From Thiemannella venezuelensis (lineage in GTDB: Bacteria; Actinomycetota; Actinomycetes; Streptosporangiales; Streptosporangiaceae): DNA of 64,000 bases. Of the stretch, positions 36,287-44,327 are shown one piece after another (the first letter of the stretch is position 1; each line of letters begins with the position of its first letter). Position numbers and translations under genes: made by a program. Where the stretch lies: contig NZ_JACHJJ010000009.1 in assembly GCF_014203605.1 (NCBI RefSeq), forward strand, positions 124,001-188,000. The letters are read 5' to 3'. Under the pieces are notes generated by a model. The model was not told the DNA's origin. It searched no databases and saw only the letters and a program-made list of their open reading frames with translations.

Positions 36287-38023
36287 ATGACGGCGCGAAT
36301 GGGCACCGCACGGCTCGGCCCTGCAGAGCGGTCCGCCGCACTGGAGCAGATGGGCTCCGCCGAGCTCGACGTGGTGGTGATCGGCGGCGGGATCGTCGGC
36401 GCGGGGGTCGCGCTCGACGCGGCGACCCGCGGGTTGAGCGTCGGGCTGCTGGAGGCGCGCGACTTCGCCTCGGGCACCTCCTCCCGCTCGTCCAAACTGA
36501 TCCACGGCGGGCTGCGCTACCTGGAGCAGCTCAACTTCGACCTGGTCAGGGAGGCGCTGCAGGAGCGCGCCCTGCTGCTGCAGCGGATCGCCCCGCACCT
36601 GGTGCGGCCGGTGCCGTTCCTGTTCCCGCTGACCCACCTGGGCTGGGAGCGGCCGTACGTCGGCGCCGGGCTGGTGATGTACGACTCGCTCGGCTTCTCC
36701 TTCGGCTTCACCCGCGGGGTGCCCGGCCACCGGCACCTGTCGCGCCGGCGGGCGCTCCGGCTCGCCCCCGCGCTGCGCCGTACCGCCTTCTCCGGGGCGG
36801 TGCAGTACTGGGACGCCCAGGTCGACGACGCCCGCTACGTGATGACCGTGCTGCGCACCGCCGCCACCTACGGGGCGCAGGTCGCGTCGCGGGCGCAGGT
36901 GGTGGGCTTCCTGCGGGAGGGGGAACGGGTCACCGGGGTCAGGGTCCGCGACCTGGAGGCCGGGGCCGAGCTGGAGGTCCGGGCGCGGCAGGTGGTCAAC
37001 GCCACCGGCGTGTGGACCGACGACATCCAGGAACTGGTCGGCGGGCGGGGCCAGATCCACGTGCGCGCCTCCAAGGGCGTCCACCTGGTGGTGCCGCGCG
37101 ACCGGATCCACTCGCTCACCGGGATCATCCTGCGCACCGAGAAGTCGGTGCTGTTCGTGATCCCCTGGGGCCGGCACTGGATCATCGGGACCACCGACAC
37201 CCGCTGGGACCTGGACCGGGCCCATCCGGCGGCCTCCCGCGCCGACATCGACTACGTCCTGGAGCACGTCAACGCGGTGCTCTCCGTCCCGCTCACCCGC
37301 GACGACGTCGAGGGCGTCTACGCCGGGCTCCGGCCGCTGCTCTCCGGCGAGTCGGAGGAGACCTCCAAGCTCTCCCGCGAGCACGTGGTCGCCCACCCGG
37401 TGCCCGGACTGGTCATGATCGCCGGAGGGAAGTACACCACCTACCGGGTCATGGCGCGCGACGCGGTGGACGCCGTGGCGCACGGCCTGGACCAGCGGGT
37501 CCCGCCCTCGTGCACCGACCGGGTCCCGCTCGCCGGGGCCGAGGGCTACCAGGCGCTGTGGAACTCCCGGCACCGCATGGCCCAGTCGTCGGGCCTGCAC
37601 GTGGCCCGGATCGAGCACCTCCTCCAGCGGTACGGTTCCATGATCGACGAGGTGCTGGTGCTCATCGAGCGGGACCCGTCGCTGGCCCGCCCGCTGACCG
37701 GGGCCGACGACCATCTGCGCGCCGAGATCGTCTACGCCGTCACCCACGAGGGCGCCCGGCACCTCAACGACGTGCTGACCCGGCGCACCCACGTCTCCAT
37801 CGAGACCTTCCACCGGGGCCTGGCCGTGGCCGAGGAGGCCGCCGAGCTGATGGCCGGACCGCTGGGGTGGGACGGCGAGCAGATCAAGCGCGAGGTGGAG
37901 TACTACACCAAGCGCGTCGAGGCCGAGCGCCTCTCCCAGGAGCAGGACACCGACCACGAGGCCGACGCCATCCGCCTCGGCGCCCCCGAGATCGTCCCCG
38001 TCGCCACCCCCGACCCGGTCTGA
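36287..38023 (+). CDS. glpD: Glycerol-3-phosphate dehydrogenase/oxidase
   Basis: Membrane-associated FAD enzyme oxidising glycerol-3-phosphate to DHAP. 578 residues. Seen: DVVVIGGGIVGAGVALDAAT (FAD), DFASGTSSRSSKLIHGGLRY (DAO family signature), GAVQYWDAQVDDARYVMTVL, VNATGVWTDDIQEL, ASKGVHLVVPRDRI, FVIPWGRHWIIGTTDTRWDL, and the C-terminal DAO_C domain with VTHEGARHLNDVLTRRTHVS. Follows the DeoR gene by 190 bp with its own ribosome site; its link to the sugar cluster may be through triose phosphates. Confidence 0.95.
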   Translation: MTARMGTARLGPAERSAALEQMGSAELDVVVIGGGIVGAGVALDAATRGLSVGLLEARDFASGTSSRSSKLIHGGLRYLEQLNFDLVREALQERALLLQRIAPHLVRPVPFLFPLTHLGWERPYVGAGLVMYDSLGFSFGFTRGVPGHRHLSRRRALRLAPALRRTAFSGAVQYWDAQVDDARYVMTVLRTAATYGAQVASRAQVVGFLREGERVTGVRVRDLEAGAELEVRARQVVNATGVWTDDIQELVGGRGQIHVRASKGVHLVVPRDRIHSLTGIILRTEKSVLFVIPWGRHWIIGTTDTRWDLDRAHPAASRADIDYVLEHVNAVLSVPLTRDDVEGVYAGLRPLLSGESEETSKLSREHVVAHPVPGLVMIAGGKYTTYRVMARDAVDAVAHGLDQRVPPSCTDRVPLAGAEGYQALWNSRHRMAQSSGLHVARIEHLLQRYGSMIDEVLVLIERDPSLARPLTGADDHLRAEIVYAVTHEGARHLNDVLTRRTHVSIETFHRGLAVAEEAAELMAGPLGWDGEQIKREVEYYTKRVEAERLSQEQDTDHEADAIRLGAPEIVPVATPDPV

Positions 38024-38113
38024 CGGCCCGCCGCCGGACCTCGCGGATCCACGAGGCGGCCGCCCCGTCGCCCACCGCGGTCCGCCGGCCGCCGGCGCGG
38101 GTGGCGGAGGAGA

Positions 38114-38154
38114 CCGTACGGCTCCCGCCCCGGAAGGGGGCGCGAGCCGTACGG
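38114..38154. terminator. Bidirectional terminator between glpD and the M36 protease
   Basis: CCGTACGGCTC (38114-38124) pairs with 38144-38154; an inner GCCCC/GGGGC extends the stem around a GGAA loop. It sits between convergent stops. Confidence 0.8.
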
Positions 38155-38163
38155 CAGGGGCTC

Positions 38164-41097
38164 CTACCGGGTGAACGCCTGGAACTCGGCGGCGCGGACG
38201 TGCTCGCGGGCCGGGCTGGCGGTGGCGCAGTCGGTGGCGGAGTTGGGGTCGTTGTCCTGCTCGCCGGCGTAGAGCGGGTTGCCGGTGCACTGGGTGGAGA
38301 CGGCGCGCAGGGCCAGGTGGGTGGCGGTGGTGGTCGGGATCCTGAAGGACTTGACGATCAGGTCGGCGCCGCGCGGGCGCGGCAGGCGGGTGTCGAAGGC
38401 GTCGGCCGGGCTGGTGTAGACGACCGAGAAGTTCGCCGGGGAGGAGCAGTCCTTCCTGCCGGCGTCGCAGGCCAGGACCTCGAAGGCGCGCAGGGCGCTG
38501 AAGCGGTTCTGGCCGCCGGGGTCGGCGGTGTCGCCGGTGTTGGGCCGGAGCATGGCGCTGACCTGGACCCGGCGGACCTTGACCGGGCCGGTCCCGGCCA
38601 GGTCCACGGTGACCGTCTTCCCGGCGGGCGCGCCGGTGAGCGAGGCCCAGTTCGTCGCCTCGGTCTCGTCGATCAGCCGGGCGTGGTTGACGCCGTCGCC
38701 CGTCGCCGTCGCGCCGAGCGCGGTGGAGGCGAGGTTCTTCGGCAGCGCCAGCGGGAGCGGGAGCGTCACGCCGGGCAGCACCGCGAACTTCACCCGCGTG
38801 TGGCCGTAGCCCTCGCCGACGACCAGGAAGTCGTACAGGCCCGGGGTCATCTCCACGGTGTCGCCGAGCCCGGTGTCCGGGTCGGTGTCGGCGACCGGTA
38901 CGGCGCGGCCCTCGTAGTGGCCGACGTAGAGCCGGAGTGCGGCGCCGGAGGCGTCGGCGAGCGGCCTGAGCCGGAGCCTGCCGTTCTTCCCGGCGGGGTC
39001 GACGAAGCTCGGGGTCGGGTCGGGGTCGTTCTGGTTCAGGCTGGCCGCGCCCTCGCCGAGGCCGTGCTCGGCGAACGCCCGCCACATGATGTCCTGATTT
39101 TTACCGCCAAAGCGGATGGCGTCGGCGGCGAGCAGCGCGTCCCGGTGGTCGACGTAGCTGACCGCGCCGGAGGCCATCAGCAGCAGCGCGTCGAAGGACA
39201 GTTGCGCCCAGCGCCGGTTGCCCGGGCACTTCTCCACCGGGATCTTCCCGTCCGCGCAGGCCCGCTGGACGGCCGGGGTGCCCTTGCCGTACCGCCTGAC
39301 GAACGCCTCGCGCACGTCGAACTGGGTGGCCGACCAGATCTCGCCGTCCGCGTGGACCTGCTGGCCGACGAGGTCGTAGGCGATGTCGCTGTAGTTCAGC
39401 GGGGACTTCGACATGTCGTAGTTGCGGATGCCCGCCTTCTTGTCGCCGGTGACGTAGCCGCCGGTCACGTACGGCGTGTCGCCCGCGGGGCGGAAGCCGT
39501 ACTCGGCCAGGTACTCCATGGCGAACAGGTCGGAGGTGCTCTCGTTCATGGCGCCCGGCTGGGCCCCGCTCCACCCGGCGTTCGGGCCGGCGATCATGCG
39601 GCCGGAGATCGCGTGGGTGTACTCGTGGCCGATCACCGACATGTCGTAGTCGCCGTCCACGCAGGGCGAGTAGAACGCCCCCGCGACCGGCTGCCAGAGG
39701 TACATGTTGGTGATCGGCGCGACCCCGTCCGGGCCGGTGATCTGGTTGGCGTTGTCGCGGACGCTCGGCACCCGCGCCCCCGCCTGGGCGTTGCCCTGCT
39801 CGGGGTCGTCGCCGAGGCCGCCGCGGTCGCCGTTCTCGTCCTGCATGTTCCAGGCCGTCTCGGTGAAGCCGAGCCGGTAGGACCAGTCGTGCATGCGGTT
39901 GTGCATGGCGTGCAGGTTGGCGATGGCGGCTTCCAGGTCGGCCTCGCCCGGCTGGTCGAAGACGGCCGGGTCGCACTTGGACGTGTACCACCGGTTGGTC
40001 CACGGGTAGGCGTAGTTCCGGCTCGGCGTGGCCGCGTTGCTGCGGGTGCCGACCGTGAACGGGTCGCCGCTGGCCCGGTTCTCGAACGTCCGGGCCGCGT
40101 TGCCGACGCTGGTGTTCGTCGGCGCGTCCGTGGCGTGGTCGACGTCCCAGGCCTTGCCGGTCGCCGGGTCTCCGCCGACGACGTAGTCGCAGCCGGGACC
40201 GGGCAGGTAGCACCAGCGGGCGCGGGTGTCGGCGGAGGAGTAGTCGGCCGGCGGGTTGGCCGGGAAGGCCTCCCACTGCGGGTTGTCCGGCTCGGCCCGG
40301 CGGTCCGCGTGGTGGTCCACCAGGTTCTCGCGGGTCAGGATCGCGCCGCTGACCGCGTCCACGTGGGTGGTGTAGGCGGCCGGGTCGCCGTCGCCGCCGC
40401 CGATCAGGACCACCTGGTAGGCGCTGTGCGTGCCGTCGGGCGCGGGCACCGCCACCGGAGTGGCCTGCTTGACGGTCGCCGCGGCCAGGTCGATCCCGCC
40501 GTCGCGGGCGGCGGCCTCCAGCGCCTGCTGCGCGGTGAGCGCCGCGGCCGGGGGCGCGGCGGTGGAGCGGGAGAGCGTCGAGGTGACGTGGAGGACCGCA
40601 CCGTCCCGCACGCCGAGCACCACCTGCCCGTCCACGCCCGCGGGCAGGTCGCCGAACTTCTGCCGGAGCAGTACGGCGTGGCCGCCCCCGACGGGGTTGG
40701 CCGCGACCTTCTCCAGCGCGTCCACGGCCGCCGCGTCGAGACCGAAGAGGTTCTCGTTGGCCTTGAGGTAGGCCCGGGCGGCCTGCTCGGGGTCGGCGCC
40801 GAGCCCTTCGGCCAGCGGGGCGGAGCCGGTGACGACGGCCGGGGTGCCCAGGGCGTTCCACCGGACCGTGGCGGCGCCCGCGGCCTTGGCGAGCGCGGAG
40901 GCCGGGGGCGCGACGGAGCCGCGCCGGTTGTCCACGTCCGGCCTGCCGTGCTGCTCGGCCTGGAAGTCGTGGACGTCGGGAGCCTGCCCGGGACCGCTCA
41001 GCGCGGCGCCGGGCAGGGGGAGTGCGAGAGCGGGGAGCGCGAGGGACGCCGTCGCGGCGGCGACGACGGTGATGCGTAACCAGGACTTGCTCGGCAC
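38164..41097 (-). CDS. Secreted M36 (fungalysin-type) metallopeptidase
   Basis: 977-residue secreted zinc protease. N-terminal signal (SKSWLRITVVAAATASLALP and further hydrophobics), a propeptide with the FTP-like stretch ARAYLKANENLFGLDAAAV and an AYQVVLIGGG segment, then the M36 domain: NLHAMHNRMHDWSYRLGFTE, MSVIGHEYTHAISGRMI (HExxH at about residues 489-493) and MNESTSDLFAMEYLAEYG (third zinc ligand Glu). A long C-terminal region follows, with beta-rich domains (RVKFAVLPGV, TVDLAGTGPVKVRRVQVSA) possibly for binding. GTG 41097 follows GGAGG. It lies directly downstream of the RiPP genes on the same strand, after a 174-bp gap; a role in that pathway is unproven. Confidence 0.92.
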   Translation of the reverse strand: MPSKSWLRITVVAAATASLALPALALPLPGAALSGPGQAPDVHDFQAEQHGRPDVDNRRGSVAPPASALAKAAGAATVRWNALGTPAVVTGSAPLAEGLGADPEQAARAYLKANENLFGLDAAAVDALEKVAANPVGGGHAVLLRQKFGDLPAGVDGQVVLGVRDGAVLHVTSTLSRSTAAPPAAALTAQQALEAAARDGGIDLAAATVKQATPVAVPAPDGTHSAYQVVLIGGGDGDPAAYTTHVDAVSGAILTRENLVDHHADRRAEPDNPQWEAFPANPPADYSSADTRARWCYLPGPGCDYVVGGDPATGKAWDVDHATDAPTNTSVGNAARTFENRASGDPFTVGTRSNAATPSRNYAYPWTNRWYTSKCDPAVFDQPGEADLEAAIANLHAMHNRMHDWSYRLGFTETAWNMQDENGDRGGLGDDPEQGNAQAGARVPSVRDNANQITGPDGVAPITNMYLWQPVAGAFYSPCVDGDYDMSVIGHEYTHAISGRMIAGPNAGWSGAQPGAMNESTSDLFAMEYLAEYGFRPAGDTPYVTGGYVTGDKKAGIRNYDMSKSPLNYSDIAYDLVGQQVHADGEIWSATQFDVREAFVRRYGKGTPAVQRACADGKIPVEKCPGNRRWAQLSFDALLLMASGAVSYVDHRDALLAADAIRFGGKNQDIMWRAFAEHGLGEGAASLNQNDPDPTPSFVDPAGKNGRLRLRPLADASGAALRLYVGHYEGRAVPVADTDPDTGLGDTVEMTPGLYDFLVVGEGYGHTRVKFAVLPGVTLPLPLALPKNLASTALGATATGDGVNHARLIDETEATNWASLTGAPAGKTVTVDLAGTGPVKVRRVQVSAMLRPNTGDTADPGGQNRFSALRAFEVLACDAGRKDCSSPANFSVVYTSPADAFDTRLPRPRGADLIVKSFRIPTTTATHLALRAVSTQCTGNPLYAGEQDNDPNSATDCATASPAREHVRAAEFQAFTR

Positions 41098-41271
41098 CGT
41101 GCCTCCTGCGGGGGATGGCCGTCGTTGGCCGGGGCGCGTGTGGATCACGCCCGCTGCGCAAGAAGTAACACCGGTTCGATGTCATGACAAGATCTTGTAA
41201 AGGTTGATATGTCGGTGTAATAGGAACCGTGGTCGGCCCCGACCCGGCCTCGGCGCCCGCCGGTCGCAGGG

Positions 41272-42480
41272 TCAGGCCTCCAGGGCGGCGTCGATCGCGT
41301 CGGTGCGGGCCGTACTCCCCCAGAACCACTGCACGTGAGCACGTCTGCGCTGCTCGCGCAGCCAGTCGTCGAAGATCCGCCGCTCGGCGATCTTCCTTGT
41401 CGCGGGGTTCGGCGCGGCCGGCTCCACGGCGAGCACGACGGTGACGCCGAATCCTCCGTCGCCGGTCGGGTGGGGCCCGAGGACCGCCCCGGCCCGCGCG
41501 TCGCGCGCGTCCGCGCCGTGCAGGGCGGCGAGGTCCTCCCGCGGGTTCCCCTCGATCCGGCAGGTGCCCAGACCGGCGAGCGCGGCCTCCGTCGCCAGCC
41601 CGGTCGCCAGCGCACCCACCTCCGCCACGGCGGCGTCCCGGGACCGCTCCCGGAGCCGGGCCGCCGCGGCCTCGGCGTCGGCGCGGGCGCCGTAGCGCAG
41701 CCGGACCACGCGCAGCACGTCCAGCCCGGCGCCGTGCTCGGCGAAGAAGTCCTCGACCCGTCCGCCGGTCACCCGGCGGCGCAGCCGCGCCACCTTCGCC
41801 TCGACGGTGACGATCTCCTCCAGCCGCGCCTGGCCGAGGCCGCGCTCGGCCATCCACTCCTCGGTCGCGCGGGCGGTGAGGAGGCCCCGGGCGCGGCGGA
41901 AGGCGTCCATGGCGGCCTGCAGTTCCCCGTCCGCCAGGTCGGCGGCGGAGGCGGCCACCTCCTGCTCGACCAGGCAGGCGTTGACCAGGCGGACGGCGAG
42001 GCCGGCGTCCTCCCACAGCACGTCGAGCAGGGAGACGACCTGCTCGATCTGCACGTCGACGCCGTTGACGCGGAGGACGACCTGCTCGCCGGAGCGCTGG
42101 CTGCCCCGCAGCGGCCAGGGGATCGCCCGATCCGGAGCGAAGGCCAGGGACACGGTGCCGCCGGTGGACGGCAGGAGCAGGTCGTAGTGGTAGTCGCCGG
42201 TGGCGGCCTCGCGCTGCCACACCAGCCGCATGTCCGCGCCGGGATGCCGGTCCCGCAACCCGCCGAGCCGCCCGCGCGCCTCCTCGGGCCCGACCCCGTC
42301 CAGCCCGCGCAGCCAGTGCAGCGCGTCACCGAGAAGACCGGAGGTCACGGCCTCGGGAGCACCCGGCGGCGTCGTGCTCTCCGGCGGCGTCGCGGTCCCG
42401 GGAGGGGGCGGGGCGTCCGGGGGCGGCGTGCTGCCCGGGGGCGTCGCGGTCTCCGGGGGCGTCGCGGTCTCCGGGCTCAT
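41272..42480 (-). CDS. RiPP maturation-associated protein (putative peptide maturation system protein)
   Basis: 402 residues, cytoplasmic, no catalytic motif I can name. An extended Pro/Thr-rich N-terminus (repeats of TPPETATPP type, about residues 4-45) leads to a mostly helical protein: HWLRGLDGVGPEEARGRLGG, YHYDLLLPSTGGTVSLAFAP, a coiled segment EEWMAERGLGQARLEEIVTV with VEDFFAEHGAGLDVLRVVRL, and the C-terminal motif RRIFDDWLREQRRRAHVQWF. This ending and the distant likeness to PpiC-type chaperones recall the family catalogued as putative peptide maturation system protein (TIGR04500, from memory). Its ATG overlaps the ATP-grasp stop (ATGA), so the two are made together; a leader-binding or scaffolding partner of the ligase is inferred. 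Confidence 0.75.
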   Translation of the reverse strand: MSPETATPPETATPPGSTPPPDAPPPPGTATPPESTTPPGAPEAVTSGLLGDALHWLRGLDGVGPEEARGRLGGLRDRHPGADMRLVWQREAATGDYHYDLLLPSTGGTVSLAFAPDRAIPWPLRGSQRSGEQVVLRVNGVDVQIEQVVSLLDVLWEDAGLAVRLVNACLVEQEVAASAADLADGELQAAMDAFRRARGLLTARATEEWMAERGLGQARLEEIVTVEAKVARLRRRVTGGRVEDFFAEHGAGLDVLRVVRLRYGARADAEAAAARLRERSRDAAVAEVGALATGLATEAALAGLGTCRIEGNPREDLAALHGADARDARAGAVLGPHPTGDGGFGVTVVLAVEPAAPNPATRKIAERRIFDDWLREQRRRAHVQWFWGSTARTDAIDAALEA

Positions 42481-43469
42481 GCGTGGGGTCCTTCCAGTAA
42501 CAGGTCGCAGACGGCCTGGCTGATCGGCAGGCCGGTCAGCTCCTCGATCCACAGCCACTGGCCGTTGGGGTTGATCTCCATGAACACGTACTCGTCCTCG
42601 GGCGTGAGGATCAGGTCGAAGGCGCCGTACAGCAGGCCGAGGCGGTCCACCATGGCCAGGCAGCGCCGGCCGACCTCGTCGGGGAGCCGGTGGACGCGGT
42701 GCGGGGTGACGTCGGTGTTGTAGCGGCGCCAGTCCAGCCGGGACCGGTTGGACGCCTGCGAGTGGATCTCGGCGGCGAAGATCCGGCCGCCCACGACGGT
42801 GACCCGCAGCTCCAGGCGCTTGGGCACGTACCGCTGCACGATGACCGGGCAGAACCGCAGCGCGTCCGCGTAGGCCAGGTCGCGCGGGGAGACGGGCTCG
42901 CAGAAGCGGGAGACCGTGTCGCCGCTGCGGAGGTTCTCCGCCCACGGCCTGCCGAACGGCTTGGTGACGATCTGGCCGTCGTGGCGGTCGTGGAAGTCCC
43001 ACAGCTCCCGGGCCTGCGTGGTGATCAAGGTGTCCGGCACGGTGAAGCCCAGCTCGGCCGCGATGATCAGCTGGGAGGACTTCCGCCTGGCCCGCTGCAG
43101 CACCGACTCGGCCGCGGGCACCTTGCGGCAGGGCAGGTGCTCCCACAGGTCCGAGATCAGGCTCGCGCTCTCCCCCGCGGCGTACGCCGCGATGGCGGGG
43201 TCGGTCAGCCCGGGATGCGCCTCCGGCGGCGTCGGGCGCCGCCACCACAGGGCGGTCAGCTCGTCCAGGTCCACGGTGCCGGTCCCGGTGCGCAGCAGGC
43301 GCCGGGTGAGGCCCCGGCCGGTGTAGGCCAGCTCGACGTGCGCCTCCGCCGGGTAGAGCCGGTGGTCGAAGACCGTGACGCGGGCACCGCGTCCGGTCAG
43401 CAGGCCGGCGACCCGGGCGGCGTGGGGGTCCTCGTCACCGGTGAGGACGAGGACGTGCGGGGTGGACAC
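42477..43469 (-). CDS. ATP-grasp RiPP maturase (MvdD/graspetide synthetase-like)
   Basis: 330 residues. ATP-grasp ligases of this branch (MvdC/MvdD, MdnB/MdnC, graspetide synthetases) form ester or amide links between Ser/Thr/Lys and Asp/Glu side chains of a precursor peptide. Seen: an N-terminal pre-ATP-grasp domain (HVLVLTGDEDPHAARVAGLL, ALWWRRPTPP typical of the MvdD branch, DLWEHLPCRKVPAAESVLQR, ARRKSSQLIIAAELGFTVPD), the ATP-binding QIVTKPFG, VIVQRYVPKRLELRVTVVGG, and the metal loop EYVFMEINPNGQWLWIEE at about 294-311. Three precursor genes lie just upstream on the same strand and an exporter before them. Confidence 0.9.
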   Translation of the reverse strand: MSTPHVLVLTGDEDPHAARVAGLLTGRGARVTVFDHRLYPAEAHVELAYTGRGLTRRLLRTGTGTVDLDELTALWWRRPTPPEAHPGLTDPAIAAYAAGESASLISDLWEHLPCRKVPAAESVLQRARRKSSQLIIAAELGFTVPDTLITTQARELWDFHDRHDGQIVTKPFGRPWAENLRSGDTVSRFCEPVSPRDLAYADALRFCPVIVQRYVPKRLELRVTVVGGRIFAAEIHSQASNRSRLDWRRYNTDVTPHRVHRLPDEVGRRCLAMVDRLGLLYGAFDLILTPEDEYVFMEINPNGQWLWIEELTGLPISQAVCDLLLEGPHA

Positions 43470-43568
43470 GGGGTTCCTCCGTCAGAGGCGGGGATACGGG
43501 GCCGGGCGGGGGCGGCGACATTGAACGGCGACACCGAGCGGCGACACCGAGCGGGGCGGGCCGGGGAG

Positions 43569-43612
43569 GTCGCGGGGAGGTCTGGCGGGCCATGGTGGTC
43601 CCTCCCCGCGAC
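43569..43612 (-). terminator. Hairpin between precursor genes and ATP-grasp gene
   Basis: GTCGCGGGGAGG (43569-43580) pairs exactly with 43601-43612 across a 20-nt loop. Lying in the 271-bp gap between the last precursor and the ligase, it could attenuate transcription so that precursor mRNA exceeds enzyme mRNA, or protect precursor mRNA ends. Confidence 0.6.
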
Positions 43613-43740
43613 GGTGCCTCTCAGGCCGGGACGCGGTGCGGCCGGTCTCCCTCGGCGGAAGCCGTGACACACCGTCGCCCTTCACGCAGGGCGCCCGGCC
43701 TCTTCTGCGCGGTCAGTCCTGGAAGCGGACGTCCGGCAGG

Positions 43741-43893
43741 TCAGTCCTCGACGCAGACGCCCGGGGGGTCGATCTGGGTGCCCCCTACCTCGATGACGAG
43801 GATTCGCGGGCGGCCGCCGCTGATGCCGTGCAGGGCGCTCTCGTCGAGCTCGTCGCCGACGGGGGCGAGGTCGTTCAGTTCGGTCCGGTTCAT
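43741..43893 (-). CDS. Graspetide-like precursor peptide A1
   Basis: 50 residues; ATG 43893 with AGGAGG about 10 nt upstream. Leader of 27 residues begins MNRTELNDLAPVG and ends DELDESALHGISGG; cleavage after GG by the C39 domain of the cluster's exporter is expected. The 23-residue core starts RPRILVIEVG and ends GTQIDPPGVCVED. Candidate acceptor Thr and donor acidic residues for side-chain crosslinks are present, together with a single Cys. Its leader DNA is identical to that of A2 over 86 bp (43811-43896). Last of the three precursor genes before the ligase. Confidence 0.88.
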   Translation of the reverse strand: MNRTELNDLAPVGDELDESALHGISGGRPRILVIEVGGTQIDPPGVCVED

Positions 43894-43944
43894 GGCGTTG
43901 TTCCTCCTGCTCTTCGTGGAAAGGCCGTACGGCGGTGCGGCCGG

Positions 43945-44088
43945 TCAGTCGTCGCTGAGGCAGATGCCCGGAGGGTTGACGTAGGTCCCCAAGGGCTCCC
44001 GCGGACGGCCGCCGCTGATGCCGTGCAGGGCGCTCTCGTCGAGCTCGTCGCCGACGGGGGCGAGGTCGTTCAGTTCGGTCCGGTTCAT
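43945..44088 (-). CDS. Graspetide-like precursor peptide A2
   Basis: 47 residues; ATG 44088 preceded by AGGAG. The leader is identical in protein and DNA to A1. The 20-residue core begins RPREPLG and ends TYVNPPGICLSDD: it keeps the T-x-V-[DN]-P-P-G-x-C-x-x-x-D pattern but has Asn in place of Asp before PPG, an extra Ser, and two terminal Asp. A likely recent duplicate of A1 whose core has diverged. Confidence 0.88.
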   Translation of the reverse strand: MNRTELNDLAPVGDELDESALHGISGGRPREPLGTYVNPPGICLSDD

Positions 44089-44134
44089 GGCCTTGCTCCT
44101 GTCTCCGGAAGGGGTGGCTCTCTCGACCGCGGAC

Positions 44135-44284
44135 TCAGTCCATCGCGCAGTAGCCCGGCGGGTCGACCTGGGTCATCGCGATGAGCCTGGGCGCACCGCC
44201 GCTGATGCCGTGCAGTGCGCTCTCGTCGAGTTCGTCGCCAAGCGGCGTGATGTCCTCGATCCGGCTTCGTGCGCTGTCGTTCAC
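44135..44284 (-). CDS. Graspetide-like precursor peptide A3
   Basis: 49 residues from GTG 44284, which has GGAGG 5 nt upstream. An in-frame start at 44365 would overlap the exporter gene and has no match in A1/A2, so it is rejected. The leader starts MNDSARSRIEDITP and ends LGDELDESALHGISGG; the core starts APRLIAM and ends TQVDPPGYCAMD. Leader motif GDELDESALHGISGG is identical in all three. First precursor after the exporter gene, 43 bp away. Confidence 0.88.
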   Translation of the reverse strand: MNDSARSRIEDITPLGDELDESALHGISGGAPRLIAMTQVDPPGYCAMD

Positions 44285-44327
44285 GAGCGCCTCCCTCCAC
44301 TTCGGGATTTCCTTGATCGAGAGGCTG

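Noticed and set aside
34319-41079. Very long open frames on both strands (over 1500 codons) across the amino-sugar and protease genes
   Set aside because: Shadows of real genes caused by high GC and few stop codons; their translations are Arg/Pro/Gly-rich with no domain, and the recognised genes in other frames account for the region.
43482-43685. A 67-codon minus-strand frame between the precursors and the ligase
   Set aside because: Arg/Pro-rich, covers the hairpin, no ribosome site, no likeness to precursors.
43713-43740. A fourth RiPP precursor or core remnant after A1
   Set aside because: tcagtcctggaagcgg resembles the 3' end of A1 (LPDVRFQD before a stop), but there is no leader, start or PPG motif; it is at best a trace of a duplicated 3' end.
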